Under the pieces are notes generated by a model. The model did no database searches and had not been told where the DNA came from. It was given only the letters and a program-made list of their open reading frames with translations. Below, piece after piece: positions 16,434 through 25,661 of a stretch of DNA of 50,338 nt (positions are counted from its first letter, which is position 1; each line of letters begins with the position of its first letter). Made by a program: the position numbers and the translations under genes. This stretch comes from an uncultured Prevotellaceae bacterium (GTDB lineage: Bacteria; Bacteroidota; Bacteroidia; Bacteroidales; Bacteroidaceae), in NCBI GenBank assembly GCA_900321965.1, contig ONYA01000034.1:1-50338 (forward strand), given 5' to 3'.

Positions 16434-18254
16434 ATGAAAAGAATAGCTTTCGTAGCAGCTTGTCTGCTCGCTGTTGTCACGGCAGTGGCCAACAACCATT
16501 GGGTAGGAACGTGGGGTACGGCTCCGCAACTCGTAGAGACTCATAACAACCCGCCTTCGCCCGGTCTAAGCAACAACTCGTTGCGCCAGATTGTGCAGGT
16601 GTCGATCGGTGGCGAGAAGGTGCGCCTGAAACTGACCAATGAGTTCAGTTCGGAAGCCACCGTGATAAAGGCTGTGGAACTGTCTGTCGCCAAAACTGCC
16701 GGCAGCAGTAGCGAGATTGACGAGACAACGACCGTGAGCCTGACCTTCAACGGTCAGGCAGGTGTGACCATGCCGGCAAAGGGCAAGGCCGTGTCTGATG
16801 CCGTGAACTTCCACATCGGTAACCGTGAGAACGTGGCCATCACCATTCATTATGGCAACACCTCGGCCAGCGTCAGCGGACATCCCGGCTCGCGTACCAC
16901 TTCCTATCTGAAGGCAGGTAACACCACCGACTTCAGCGGAGCCGTCAAGACCGACCACTGGTATAGCATCTTAGCTTTAGAGGTGGAGGCTCCCGAAGAG
17001 GCAGGAGCAGTAGCTATTCTTGGCAACTCGATTACCGACGGCCGTGGCTCGACCACCAATCAGCAGAACCGCTGGGCCGACGTGCTCTCGCGCCGCCTGT
17101 TGGCCAATGGGCCGACCAGTAAGGTGGGTGTGCTGAACATGGGTATCGGCGGCAATCTGGTGTTAGGTGCCGGTCTGGGGCCTGCTGGCAAGGACCGCTA
17201 TCAGCGCGACCTGTTAGGTCAGGAGGGCGTGAAGTGGATCATCCTCTTTGAGGCTACCAACGACTTAGGTTACTCAGGCAATGGTGTGCAGACGGCCAAG
17301 GGCGTCATCGAGGTCTTCAAGCAGATTATCCGCGAGGCCCACCAAAGGGGCATCTATGTCTTCGGTGGCACCATCACACCGTTTAAGAATAGCGGACACT
17401 ACTCTGCCGACCACGAGAAGGGTCGCAGCACATTGAACAACTGGATTCGCACGACGAAGATGCTCGACGGCGTCATCGACTTCGACGAGGCCGTGCGCGA
17501 CCCGCAGAACCCCGAGGCCATGCAGTCGCAGTTCCTGTTCGAGAACGACTGGCTGCACCTGAACGCTCAGGGGTATGAGACGATGGGCAACTGCATCGAC
17601 CTGAACCTCTTCACCAAGACCGACCCGTTGGCCGCCGACGACGAGGAGGACAGCTACGGCGAGGCACTCTGGATAGAAGCCGAGGGGCTGCGTACGAACA
17701 CGATGGGTACGGCTTTTCAGGTGGTCGAGGATGCTTCTGCCTCTAACGGCCAGTATCTCCTGACAACCACGCAGACGACCACGCCGCCTGCCGACAACGC
17801 CTATATCCTGAGAGCCGACTTCACCGCGAAGACAGCCGACACCTATTATATCTACGCACGCGTACTGTGTCCCACGTGGGATGACGACAGCTATTTCGTC
17901 AGTGTCGACGCGCCGTTGGGCAGTACGTTTGCCAACGGTCTTCAAACGAACAGTTGGGACTGGAAGGAGCTTTTTCACGGCAGCTTACAAGCCGGCTCCC
18001 ACCAGCTGCTCATTGGCGGACGGGAAGACGGCGCCTGTCTTGACAAACTTTGCATCACCACAAATTCAGAGCCGCCCACGGGTATGGGTGGCTCTTCTAC
18101 TACTACAGCCATCGTGACGGTTGAGCGCGGCATGACGACAGCCGCCCCGTCAAACCAGCCTCATCAGGGGACATACGACCTGAGCGGCCGACGCGTCAGC
18201 CAGCCGAAGAAGGGACTGTACATCGTCGACGGAAAGAAAAGCATTCGTCAATAG
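16434..18254 (+). CDS. Secreted GDSL/SGNH-hydrolase esterase
   Basis: This exported SGNH hydrolase of 606 residues has a signal peptide (MKRIAFVAACLLAVVTAVA). The catalytic Ser199 lies in the variant GDS block LGNSITDG, followed by the Gly of GIGGN, the Asn of ATNDLGY, and the Asp372/His375 pair in DWLHLN. An N-terminal jelly-roll-like region precedes the hydrolase, and a beta-rich module (WIEAEG..., about 410-530) follows. It ends in the short tail YDLSGRRVSQPKKGLYIVDG, common on secreted Prevotella enzymes and perhaps linked to type IX export. Relatives are acetylxylan or rhamnogalacturonan acetylesterases; with the pectate lyase 1.8 kb away, pectin or hemicellulose deacetylation is a reasonable guess. 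Its stop overlaps the convergent mscS-type gene by 7 bases. Confidence 0.86.
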   Translation: MKRIAFVAACLLAVVTAVANNHWVGTWGTAPQLVETHNNPPSPGLSNNSLRQIVQVSIGGEKVRLKLTNEFSSEATVIKAVELSVAKTAGSSSEIDETTTVSLTFNGQAGVTMPAKGKAVSDAVNFHIGNRENVAITIHYGNTSASVSGHPGSRTTSYLKAGNTTDFSGAVKTDHWYSILALEVEAPEEAGAVAILGNSITDGRGSTTNQQNRWADVLSRRLLANGPTSKVGVLNMGIGGNLVLGAGLGPAGKDRYQRDLLGQEGVKWIILFEATNDLGYSGNGVQTAKGVIEVFKQIIREAHQRGIYVFGGTITPFKNSGHYSADHEKGRSTLNNWIRTTKMLDGVIDFDEAVRDPQNPEAMQSQFLFENDWLHLNAQGYETMGNCIDLNLFTKTDPLAADDEEDSYGEALWIEAEGLRTNTMGTAFQVVEDASASNGQYLLTTTQTTTPPADNAYILRADFTAKTADTYYIYARVLCPTWDDDSYFVSVDAPLGSTFANGLQTNSWDWKELFHGSLQAGSHQLLIGGREDGACLDKLCITTNSEPPTGMGGSSTTTAIVTVERGMTTAAPSNQPHQGTYDLSGRRVSQPKKGLYIVDGKKSIRQ

Positions 18255-19951
18255 TCTTTATTCTCTTTCACTGACACAAAGTGGCTCGACGTCGGGTTGA
18301 GGTGATGCTCGCGGAAGACGTCGACAATATGCTTGTGTAACTCGCTGTAGACTTCAAACAGCTGTTCTGCTTCTTGCGTATAGGCATTGATCTCGTAACG
18401 CGTGTAGAAGTCCTCGAGCGCCGTCACCAGAACGAAAGGCTTGGGGTCTTTCATCAGCCGCTCGCAACGGGCCGCCCCTTCGAGCAGATACTGTTCTATC
18501 GTCTCACGGGGCACGACGTATGTGAAGGTGAAGTCTGAATGTACGATGGTGCCCTCGCCGTGGCGCAGGGCGGCACTGTAGTTCACCGTCTGTTGCGACA
18601 GAATGGAGTTGTTAGGCACGGTGACGATATTCCCCTTGATATCCTTCAGACGCGTGATGAAGGCATTCTTCTCGACCACCACGCCCTCGCGGCCGTCGAT
18701 GCGGACGAAGTCGCCAATGAGGAATGGTCGCATATAGGTGATGATGATGCCCGAGATGAGGTTGCCGATGGTGGTCGTCGAACCGAGTGAGAAAAGGGCA
18801 GCGACGAAGATGCTCACGCCCTTGAAGACACCCGACTCCGAACCAGGCAGCAACGGCCAGATAACGACCACGGAGAACGCAATGACGAAGATACGTATGA
18901 TATGATACGTCGGCTGCGCCCAGTCCTGATAAAAGCCGTCAATCTTCAAGTTGCCAGCCTGTAGCTCGTCGGCCACATGGCGGATGGCACGCAACAGCCA
19001 GTGGACGACATAAATGATGACCACAATCTTGACGATATTGGGGAAATACATGATGACAGAGAGCGCAATGTCGCGTAAGGGCGACCACACGTAATTCACC
19101 ATGTTCCACGTAAACTTCTCCGTCTCAGGGAAGATGCTGAACAGCAGCGGCAGCGAGATGAAGAGCTGGACGATGACCAAGAACACCTGCAACACACGGG
19201 CTAACAGCAAAAGGATGCGTTTCCACTGATGGATGTTGAGCAATGTGTAACCCTTGATGACTAACGGTTTGATCTTACCGCCGAAGCCGTCGATAATCCT
19301 GCGGCGCAGATGACGGATGAAGCGAACGGTCAGTATGAAGAACACCACCTGGACAACGACAAGGAACACGGCCCATCCTAAGCCTTGCAACTTAGCCTCC
19401 AGGCCATACTCCGCTTGCAGACGCTCTATCTCCAACCCGATGATACGCATATTCTGTTCGGCCAGTTCGCGTCGCGACATACCTTGCCACAGGCCGTCAA
19501 GGTCGCTGACACGCATCACCACCTGTTCGCCCGACATAATATCGGCCGTATACTCACTCTCGAAGATACGCATGGTGTCTGTCGTCATCTTCAGACTCTT
19601 GCCTATCTGTAGAATTTTGCGCTCGATGCTGGCCACACGGTGTACGGGGTCGTCGCCGCCAAGGCTCGCATAGACCACCAACAACGTATCGTCCTCAATA
19701 ATCAGGGGGACACCGGGTGTCGTCTTGCGCAGCGAGTCAATCCGCTGCTTCTGTGCAGCACGACGCAAGGAGTCGGCCCTTGCCGTCTCGCCATTCTTGT
19801 CGAGCGCCTCCTGCATCAGCAGTTCCTTCAGCTTCATCTCCTTCAACTCACGCGTCAGCGAGTCAATCATCAGCTGAACCGTATCGTTTTGAGCGTGGCC
19901 GACAAGGACGACGCACAGCATCAAGCCAATCGCCAATATACCTCTTTTCAT
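18248..19951 (-). CDS. MscS-family mechanosensitive channel
   Basis: This is a large MscS-type channel of 567 residues. A signal peptide (MKRGILAIGLMLCVVLVGHA) precedes a periplasmic coiled-coil region to about residue 200. Several transmembrane segments (for example FLVVVQVVFFILTV) follow, then the MscS pore helix and beta domain (GSTTTIGNLISGIIITYMRPFLIGDFVRI ... VPNN), roughly residues 385-565. Such channels open under membrane tension to release solutes. The ATG at 19949-19951 is preferred because it starts the signal peptide; a TATATTTG -7 box (19981-19974, minus strand) lies just upstream, with no clear -33 box. Confidence 0.9.
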   Translation of the reverse strand: MKRGILAIGLMLCVVLVGHAQNDTVQLMIDSLTRELKEMKLKELLMQEALDKNGETARADSLRRAAQKQRIDSLRKTTPGVPLIIEDDTLLVVYASLGGDDPVHRVASIERKILQIGKSLKMTTDTMRIFESEYTADIMSGEQVVMRVSDLDGLWQGMSRRELAEQNMRIIGLEIERLQAEYGLEAKLQGLGWAVFLVVVQVVFFILTVRFIRHLRRRIIDGFGGKIKPLVIKGYTLLNIHQWKRILLLLARVLQVFLVIVQLFISLPLLFSIFPETEKFTWNMVNYVWSPLRDIALSVIMYFPNIVKIVVIIYVVHWLLRAIRHVADELQAGNLKIDGFYQDWAQPTYHIIRIFVIAFSVVVIWPLLPGSESGVFKGVSIFVAALFSLGSTTTIGNLISGIIITYMRPFLIGDFVRIDGREGVVVEKNAFITRLKDIKGNIVTVPNNSILSQQTVNYSAALRHGEGTIVHSDFTFTYVVPRETIEQYLLEGAARCERLMKDPKPFVLVTALEDFYTRYEINAYTQEAEQLFEVYSELHKHIVDVFREHHLNPTSSHFVSVKENKDY

Positions 19952-20034
19952 AGCAAATTCCTGTTTTTCAGTTGCAAATATAGACACTTTTTCTGAATAT
20001 ACCGCACAAGAAGTCGGGAAAAATCACTTTTTAC

Positions 20035-20065
20035 TTTGTCATATCATCATTATTTCGTAATTTTG
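20035..20065 (+). promoter_or_regulatory. Promoter of the pectate lyase operon
   Basis: TTTG (20035-20038), 19 bases, TAATTTTG (20058-20065). It leads into the gene at 20096 with a leader of about 28 bases. Confidence 0.7.
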
Positions 20066-20095
20066 CGCCTTGAACTACCTAAAGCTAAAAAGAAT

Positions 20096-22957
20096 ATGCT
20101 AAAGAGGCACCTTACTACCGCATTGGCGGCTATTGCTATATTGATGGCTGCAACAGCCCAGACCACCGTGACTACCCACTGGCCCCTCGACCAGGACGTC
20201 AGAGGGATGGATGCTGACGGTGACGCCATCAAAAAGGCCACCGCCGCCACCATCAGCTGCGAAGGCACCGACGTATCGAGTCAGATAGAGACAAGCGTCG
20301 TCTTCGGCTCTAAGTGGAACTGCCAAGGCACCATCACGCCAGCCAACTACACGACGAAGGAAACGGGACTGCGAATCCTGCGATTCCGCTCGAACGGCGT
20401 TTCCGACGGTACTGACGACTACGGTGTGACGCTGACGCTGAAACCTAATGGCGACCTGGCATTCGTACCGACAACGGTCAGTCTGAGCATTGCTGCCTGG
20501 ACAAAAGACGGCAAAGACGCTTTTGAGGTACTGCTGCGCAAGCTGAACGCTGCCGGCGAGGAGGCACAGAGCTATCAGTTAGGCATCGTCAAGAGTCACA
20601 CGGACGTCAACGCCCAATACGATGACCTGACCTACGACGTTCCCACAACGGCAACGGCCAGCAACGATGCCTGGCAGGTGGTGATACGCATGGTGGAGGG
20701 TTATAACAACCAGATAGCTATTGGCAACATCAAACTGACGGGCACCGCCACACTCGGTGGTAGCGTGCAGACAAGCACGTTCACAGCCACGGTCACACCC
20801 GAGGGGGCAGGTACGGTAACGCCGGTACAGACATCGGTCGTCACGGGCGATAACGTCACCTGTACGGCAACACCCAACATCGGTTACGCCTTTGAAGGGT
20901 GGTATACGGGTGGCACACAAGTATCCAACGAGAATCCCCATACGTTCACGGTGACAGCCGACACACAGGTGGAGGCCCGTTTCACGAAATTGCCTGAGGC
21001 CACGCTCACCTATGGCACCGACACCCCGTCGATGGGTCAGGTGACGGTCAGCCCTGAGGGCGAAGGCGGCAGGTATAACGCCGGCACCGAAGTGACACTG
21101 ACCGCCACAGCCGCCAAAGGCCATTATTTTGTGCGTTGGGTGAACGGCAGCGGTCAGCAGCTGTCCACCAACCCTGTTTACACTTTCACGCTGAGTGAGG
21201 ATATGACCGTCAAGGCCGTGTTTGCCGTCATCGAGAACTACCAGGCTAATCTTGTGGCCTTCCCTGGTGCTGAAGGCTTCGGACGCTTCACCACGGGCGG
21301 CCGTATGACCGACAGCCGCGGCGCTAAGGTGTACTATGTCACCCGCAACGATGACTGTACGGATGCCAACCTCGTGGAAGGCACTCTGCGCTGGGCACTG
21401 CGCACCGGCGACGATACACCGCGAACGGTACTCTTCCGCACTTGCGGCACGATCTATCTGACATCAACCCTGTCGCTTAATAACGGCAATATCACCATCG
21501 ACGGCTCAACAGCACCGGGAGGCGGCATCTGCATCGCCGGCTACCCCGTCAAACTGTCGAAACCCAACATCATCGTGCGCTATCTGCGCTTCCGTGCCGG
21601 CGACCTGCCCAACAAGTCGATGACGTCGCTCGACGTAGAGAATACCCACCATATCATCATCGACCACTGCTCGCTGACATGGTCGATGGAGGAGAACCTG
21701 ACGATGTATGACTGTGACTCGACGACCGTACAGTGGACCATCATCAGCGAGGGTCTCTATAATTCAAAGAATGATAAAGGCGCACGTTCGTATGCCACAC
21801 AATGGGGCGGCGAGCACGGCACGATGCATCATTGCCTCATCTCGAACGTCAACAACCGCACACCGCGCTTCAACGGTGTACGCAATGAGAGTGTCACACG
21901 TGGTGCCCATGACCAGTTCGTCGACAATGAGTTTGTCAACAACGTCATCTTCAACTGGGGCAAGCCTAACAGCATCTACGGTGGCGAGTGTTATGCCGAC
22001 ATCAACGGCGGCAACAGCTACAACCGCGTCTACATGCTGAACAACTACTTCCGCCCCGGCCCGACGACCCAGGCTAACGTCAAGAACAGCCGCTACTTTG
22101 CTGGAGCCTCGTCAGGCGGTCGCGGCTTGGGCCAGTGGCTGCTTCGTGGTAACAAGTTCGAGTTGTCGAGCAAGTTTGCACCAGCTACCAACGTCTGGAG
22201 CAACGCCTCGCTACAGAAGGTGAACGACGATAATCTCTACGGCTACACCACCGCCAGCAGCGAACGTGCCTTCGACACCGAGGGCGGATGCTCACAGGCG
22301 ATTTACGACAGCTACGTGCTGCAGGAACAGCCCGTCAGCAGCGGACTGCCAACCACCGAGACGGCGGACGAAGCCTACCAGCGCGTCACCTCTCAGGCCG
22401 GTGCCGCTTTGCCCCGTTATGACGAGGTAGACCAGCGACTGTTGGCAGAGGCTGCCGGCACCATCGACCCACAGTTCGGCGGACGCAACAGCAGCGGCAC
22501 GCTGGAGCGCGGCTTGGGCATCATCAACTCGCCCGCCGACATCATGCTGACGCGTAGCGACGAGTTTTACGCCCTCGACGAGGCTACGGGCGCAACCATC
22601 AAAACCACGATGTGGCCGTGGTTGGGCCGTGAAGACGGCGAACAACTGATACAGGACAGCGACAACGACGGACTGCCCGACGCCTATGAGACAGCACAAG
22701 GACTGAACCCCAACGACGCGTCTGACGGCTACCTGCTCACCGAGAGCGGCTACTCGCATCTGGAGGTGTTCCTGGCAGGTGTGGCTGATGGCACCATTGA
22801 CCTGACGCCTTATAAGACGTCATCGTCTGACGGCATCCGACGGGTAGTGGAAAAAAGCCAGCAGCCGACGGCTACGTATAGCGTCAGCGGCATACGGCTG
22901 TCACAGCCCCGGCAGGGCGTGAACATCGTTGATGGCAAGAAAATCCTTAAGAAATAA
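20096..22957 (+). CDS. Secreted pectate lyase with InlB-type repeats
   Basis: This exported polysaccharide lyase has 953 residues. After the signal peptide come a beta-sandwich region (to about 225) and two repeats of the InlB/Flg_new type (about 228-300 and 303-375, with GWYTGG and RWVNGSG). A parallel beta-helix pectate-lyase domain (about 385-830) starts at FPGAEGFGR, with DGSTAPGGG, IIVRYLRFR and DHCSLTWS, typical of PL1-type enzymes that cleave polygalacturonate. A calcium-binding DSDNDGLPDAYE segment lies near 855. The C-terminal tail YSVSGIRLSQPRQGVNIVDG is the same kind as in the SGNH esterase, suggesting a shared export route. I start at the ATG at 20096, which opens the signal peptide. 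Confidence 0.88.
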   Translation: MLKRHLTTALAAIAILMAATAQTTVTTHWPLDQDVRGMDADGDAIKKATAATISCEGTDVSSQIETSVVFGSKWNCQGTITPANYTTKETGLRILRFRSNGVSDGTDDYGVTLTLKPNGDLAFVPTTVSLSIAAWTKDGKDAFEVLLRKLNAAGEEAQSYQLGIVKSHTDVNAQYDDLTYDVPTTATASNDAWQVVIRMVEGYNNQIAIGNIKLTGTATLGGSVQTSTFTATVTPEGAGTVTPVQTSVVTGDNVTCTATPNIGYAFEGWYTGGTQVSNENPHTFTVTADTQVEARFTKLPEATLTYGTDTPSMGQVTVSPEGEGGRYNAGTEVTLTATAAKGHYFVRWVNGSGQQLSTNPVYTFTLSEDMTVKAVFAVIENYQANLVAFPGAEGFGRFTTGGRMTDSRGAKVYYVTRNDDCTDANLVEGTLRWALRTGDDTPRTVLFRTCGTIYLTSTLSLNNGNITIDGSTAPGGGICIAGYPVKLSKPNIIVRYLRFRAGDLPNKSMTSLDVENTHHIIIDHCSLTWSMEENLTMYDCDSTTVQWTIISEGLYNSKNDKGARSYATQWGGEHGTMHHCLISNVNNRTPRFNGVRNESVTRGAHDQFVDNEFVNNVIFNWGKPNSIYGGECYADINGGNSYNRVYMLNNYFRPGPTTQANVKNSRYFAGASSGGRGLGQWLLRGNKFELSSKFAPATNVWSNASLQKVNDDNLYGYTTASSERAFDTEGGCSQAIYDSYVLQEQPVSSGLPTTETADEAYQRVTSQAGAALPRYDEVDQRLLAEAAGTIDPQFGGRNSSGTLERGLGIINSPADIMLTRSDEFYALDEATGATIKTTMWPWLGREDGEQLIQDSDNDGLPDAYETAQGLNPNDASDGYLLTESGYSHLEVFLAGVADGTIDLTPYKTSSSDGIRRVVEKSQQPTATYSVSGIRLSQPRQGVNIVDGKKILKK

Positions 22958-22981
22958 TCAACCCCAAAAACAAATAGCAAA

Positions 22982-23758
22982 GTGAAACGATTTATCTGCA
23001 TCCTTGGCACCATCCTTGGCACCTTATTGCCAGTCAGCGCACAAAGCGGCGACGATTTCGGTATGTGGTACGAACTGGGGGCCGAGAAGAAAATCTCAAA
23101 GAAATGGAGCGTCGGCATAGACGGCGAATTCCGTACACGTAACAACACGCGCACCGCCGACCGGTGGAGTGCTGGCCTCAGCGCTGAGTACAAGTTCTTC
23201 AAAGGCTTGAAGGCCGCTGCCGGCTACACCTTCCTCTATGACAACAACCCGGAGGAACTGACATGGAAGAAGTCACTGCCCAACAAATGGACACCCTCCT
23301 ATTGGGGCGTCCGTCACAGGCTCTTCGTGCAGTTGGCTGGCAGCGTCAGCGCAGGCCATTTCAGCTTCTCGCTGCGCGAACGTTGGCAGTACACCTACCG
23401 GCCTGAGGCACAGGACAAGAAGTACAACTTCAAGTGGGCCGAAGACGCCGACGACAACGACTACATCTCGGGCTACGCCATGGAGCCCGTCAAGGGCAAG
23501 GGAAAGAACGTGCTGCGCAGCCGCCTGCAGGTGAGCTACGACATCCCGAACAGCAAGTTCGAACCTTTCGCCAATGCCGAGATGTTTAACGACAATGACG
23601 GCATCAGCAAGATGCGCTACCAGATAGGCACCGACTACAAAATAAAAAAGAAACACGTTCTCTCGCTCACCTACCGCTATCAGACCGTCAACAGCAACGA
23701 TGACGAGGGCGAGGGTAACGCACACCTTATCGGACTTGGCTATATGTACAAATTCTGA
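22982..23758 (+). CDS. DUF2490 outer-membrane beta-barrel protein
   Basis: This 258-residue protein has a signal peptide (FICILGTILGTLLPVSAQ) and the DUF2490 pattern: alternating beta strands with many aromatic residues ending in F (LIGLGYMYKF), as in outer-membrane barrels. The function of the family is unknown. It starts with GTG at 22982, 24 bases after the pectate lyase stop, so the genes are likely co-transcribed. No ATG fits the signal peptide. An ATTCACA/ATTCATA repeat follows its stop codon. Confidence 0.82.
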   Translation: MKRFICILGTILGTLLPVSAQSGDDFGMWYELGAEKKISKKWSVGIDGEFRTRNNTRTADRWSAGLSAEYKFFKGLKAAAGYTFLYDNNPEELTWKKSLPNKWTPSYWGVRHRLFVQLAGSVSAGHFSFSLRERWQYTYRPEAQDKKYNFKWAEDADDNDYISGYAMEPVKGKGKNVLRSRLQVSYDIPNSKFEPFANAEMFNDNDGISKMRYQIGTDYKIKKKHVLSLTYRYQTVNSNDDEGEGNAHLIGLGYMYKF

Positions 23759-23762
23759 AGAG

Positions 23763-23800
23763 AATTCACAATTCACAATTCATAATTCATAATTTATAAT
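23763..23800. repeat. AATTCAC/AATTCAT tandem repeat
   Basis: Five copies of a 7-8 base unit (attcaca, attcata) fill the gap between the DUF2490 and lipoprotein genes. The same family lies at 11176-11208. Confidence 0.7.
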
Positions 23801-23803
23801 GAG

Positions 23804-24889
23804 ATGAAGAAGTTTTTTTCTATGATATTGGCGGCACTGGCCGTCACGGCCTGTACTACCGACGACGCATATACGTTGGACGACTTCACGCAGAAGTACA
23901 AGCAGGCGGAGGGACAAGACCCTACACCGACACCCGAGGCTGACACGCTGAATGTGGCTATTGTCTACGCCGGCACCACAGCCACCGCAACAGGCGATGT
24001 CGACAAAGTGACCATCACCAAGAGCGGCGCCGACGTTACGGTGACCGTGACCACAGAGCAGTTCCTGCGGCTGACGCTCAGCGGAACCTCCACCGACGGC
24101 TCGCTGCTCGTCTACAGTCAGCGGGCTTGGGGACTGGTGCTCAACGGTCTGCAACTGACCAACGCCGACGGCTCTGCCATCAACAACCAGTGCTCGAAAT
24201 GGCTCTACGTCACCCTGGCCGACGGCACGGAGAACACCCTGACAGACGGCACGGCCTACACAGACCAGACCTTCGACCAGAAAGGTACTTTCTTCAGTGA
24301 GGGACAGATACTCCTTGCCGGCACGGGCAAACTCACCGTCAACGGTAATGCCAAAAGCGGTATCGTCAGCGACGACTACATCGTCATCGACGGCGGTACG
24401 TTGGATATCAATGTCACATCAACCGGCGGGCGCGGCATCAAGGTGAACGAAGGACTGACCATCAATGGCGGCACCACCACCATCACCACTAAAGGCGCAT
24501 GTAAGATTGAGACCGCCGACGGCGTGCGCGACACGACATCGGCTGCGGGCATCAAGACCGACAGCCTGTTTGTCATGACGGCGGGAACACTGACCATCAC
24601 CAGCAGTGGCGACGGCGGCAAGGGTATCAACGCTACTGACAGCGTCATCGTCAGAGGCGGTATGCTCAACATTACCACGACGGGTTCCAACGATGTCGGC
24701 AAGCCCAAAGGCATCAAGAGCGACAAGGCCATCGTCGTCAGCGGCGGTACCACCACCGTCAAAGTCAGTAAGAGCTGGGCTTGCGACAACGGTGTAGAAA
24801 CGGAAGACCCGACGAAACGCCTCACCGTTGAAGGCTCTCCGCTCGTTAAGACGCTACAAAAACGGATGGTGAATATCAGTTACGAATAA
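23804..24889 (+). CDS. Carbohydrate-binding-domain lipoprotein (DUF4353-like)
   Basis: This is a surface or periplasmic lipoprotein of 361 residues with lipobox LAVTAC (Cys17). The rest is a repetitive right-handed beta-helix with G-G-T-L-x-I and GIKVN/GIKTD/GINATD turns. It resembles the Bacteroidetes carbohydrate-binding-domain (DUF4353) proteins. It follows the DUF2490 and pectate lyase genes and may bind the polysaccharide products, which is an inference. It ends soon after the helix (VEGSPLVKTL); longer relatives carry an additional C-terminal domain, so this one may be a short form. Compare the orphan tail at 9005-9185. Confidence 0.78.
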   Translation: MKKFFSMILAALAVTACTTDDAYTLDDFTQKYKQAEGQDPTPTPEADTLNVAIVYAGTTATATGDVDKVTITKSGADVTVTVTTEQFLRLTLSGTSTDGSLLVYSQRAWGLVLNGLQLTNADGSAINNQCSKWLYVTLADGTENTLTDGTAYTDQTFDQKGTFFSEGQILLAGTGKLTVNGNAKSGIVSDDYIVIDGGTLDINVTSTGGRGIKVNEGLTINGGTTTITTKGACKIETADGVRDTTSAAGIKTDSLFVMTAGTLTITSSGDGGKGINATDSVIVRGGMLNITTTGSNDVGKPKGIKSDKAIVVSGGTTTVKVSKSWACDNGVETEDPTKRLTVEGSPLVKTLQKRMVNISYE

Positions 24890-24910
24890 GCAATAAAGTA
24901 GTAATAGCTG

Positions 24911-25477
24911 TTAGCGGGCATAGTACGCTGTCACTGCCGTTAGGATTGTGTCGGGTACTAAGCCCGCTATGGTTTTGCCCTCACGGACGCGGCGGCGGAT
25001 GTCTGTGCTCGAAATGTCAAGCAGGTCGGCTTCTACGACCTTCACGCCGGGAGGTACGCTGCCGATGTCGCTGTCACGACGGGGATAGACCACAATTGGA
25101 TAACGCTCAATGATGTCGTCGGCGCGATACCAGCGCTGGAAGTGTTGCCAGTTGTCGCCGCCTATCATCAGGACAAACTCACGGTCGGGAAAGTTGCGTT
25201 CCAGGGCCTGTAATGTGTTCCACGTATAGGATGGGCGTGGCAGGTGGAACTCATAGTCGCTGACAAGGATACCTTGTTCGCCACCAACGGCCTGCCGCGC
25301 CAGTTGCAGCCGCAGGTCGTCGTCGAGCAGGTCGTCCTGCCGTTTCAGCGGATTCTGTGGCGACACCATCAGCCACACCTCATCAAGCCCAGCCGCCTCG
25401 CGTAACTGGCGCGCTAACTGCAGGTGCCCGTTATGGATGGGGTTGAAGCTGCCGCCGAAAATACCTGTTCGTTTCAT
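24911..25477 (-). CDS. nadD: Nicotinate-nucleotide adenylyltransferase
   Basis: NadD joins nicotinate mononucleotide and ATP to form deamido-NAD in the cytoplasm. The 188-residue length is normal. GGSFNPIHNGHL (residues 8-19) carries the HxGH nucleotidyltransferase motif and ISSTDIRRR (about residues 155-163) the ISSTxxR motif. It follows gmk on the same strand after 184 bases that carry repeats, and converges with the lipoprotein gene. The gene order yicC-gmk-nadD is familiar in Bacteroidales. Confidence 0.95.
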   Translation of the reverse strand: MKRTGIFGGSFNPIHNGHLQLARQLREAAGLDEVWLMVSPQNPLKRQDDLLDDDLRLQLARQAVGGEQGILVSDYEFHLPRPSYTWNTLQALERNFPDREFVLMIGGDNWQHFQRWYRADDIIERYPIVVYPRRDSDIGSVPPGVKVVEADLLDISSTDIRRRVREGKTIAGLVPDTILTAVTAYYAR

Positions 25478-25661
25478 TGTTTTGGAAAGAAATTGGGGGA
25501 TGGATGTTTTTTTGGTGAAAGAAATTAGGGGAAATTTTGGGAAATTATTTGGGGGGGATTTTAAGTATTATGTTCATTTCTTGATAATTTCGAATAATTT
25601 TGGACAATTTCTTTCAGATAAAAACAGAGGGTTTCTTTTTAAAAAAGATATGGAATTACTG
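25478..25661. repeat. Degenerate GAAATTxGGGG repeats between gmk and nadD
   Basis: The AT-rich gap contains GAAAGAAATT twice (about 25487 and 25518), its reverse complement AATTTCTTTC once (about 25607), and several GGGAAATT-type units. No gene is visible. It lies in the leader between gmk and nadD. Confidence 0.5.
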
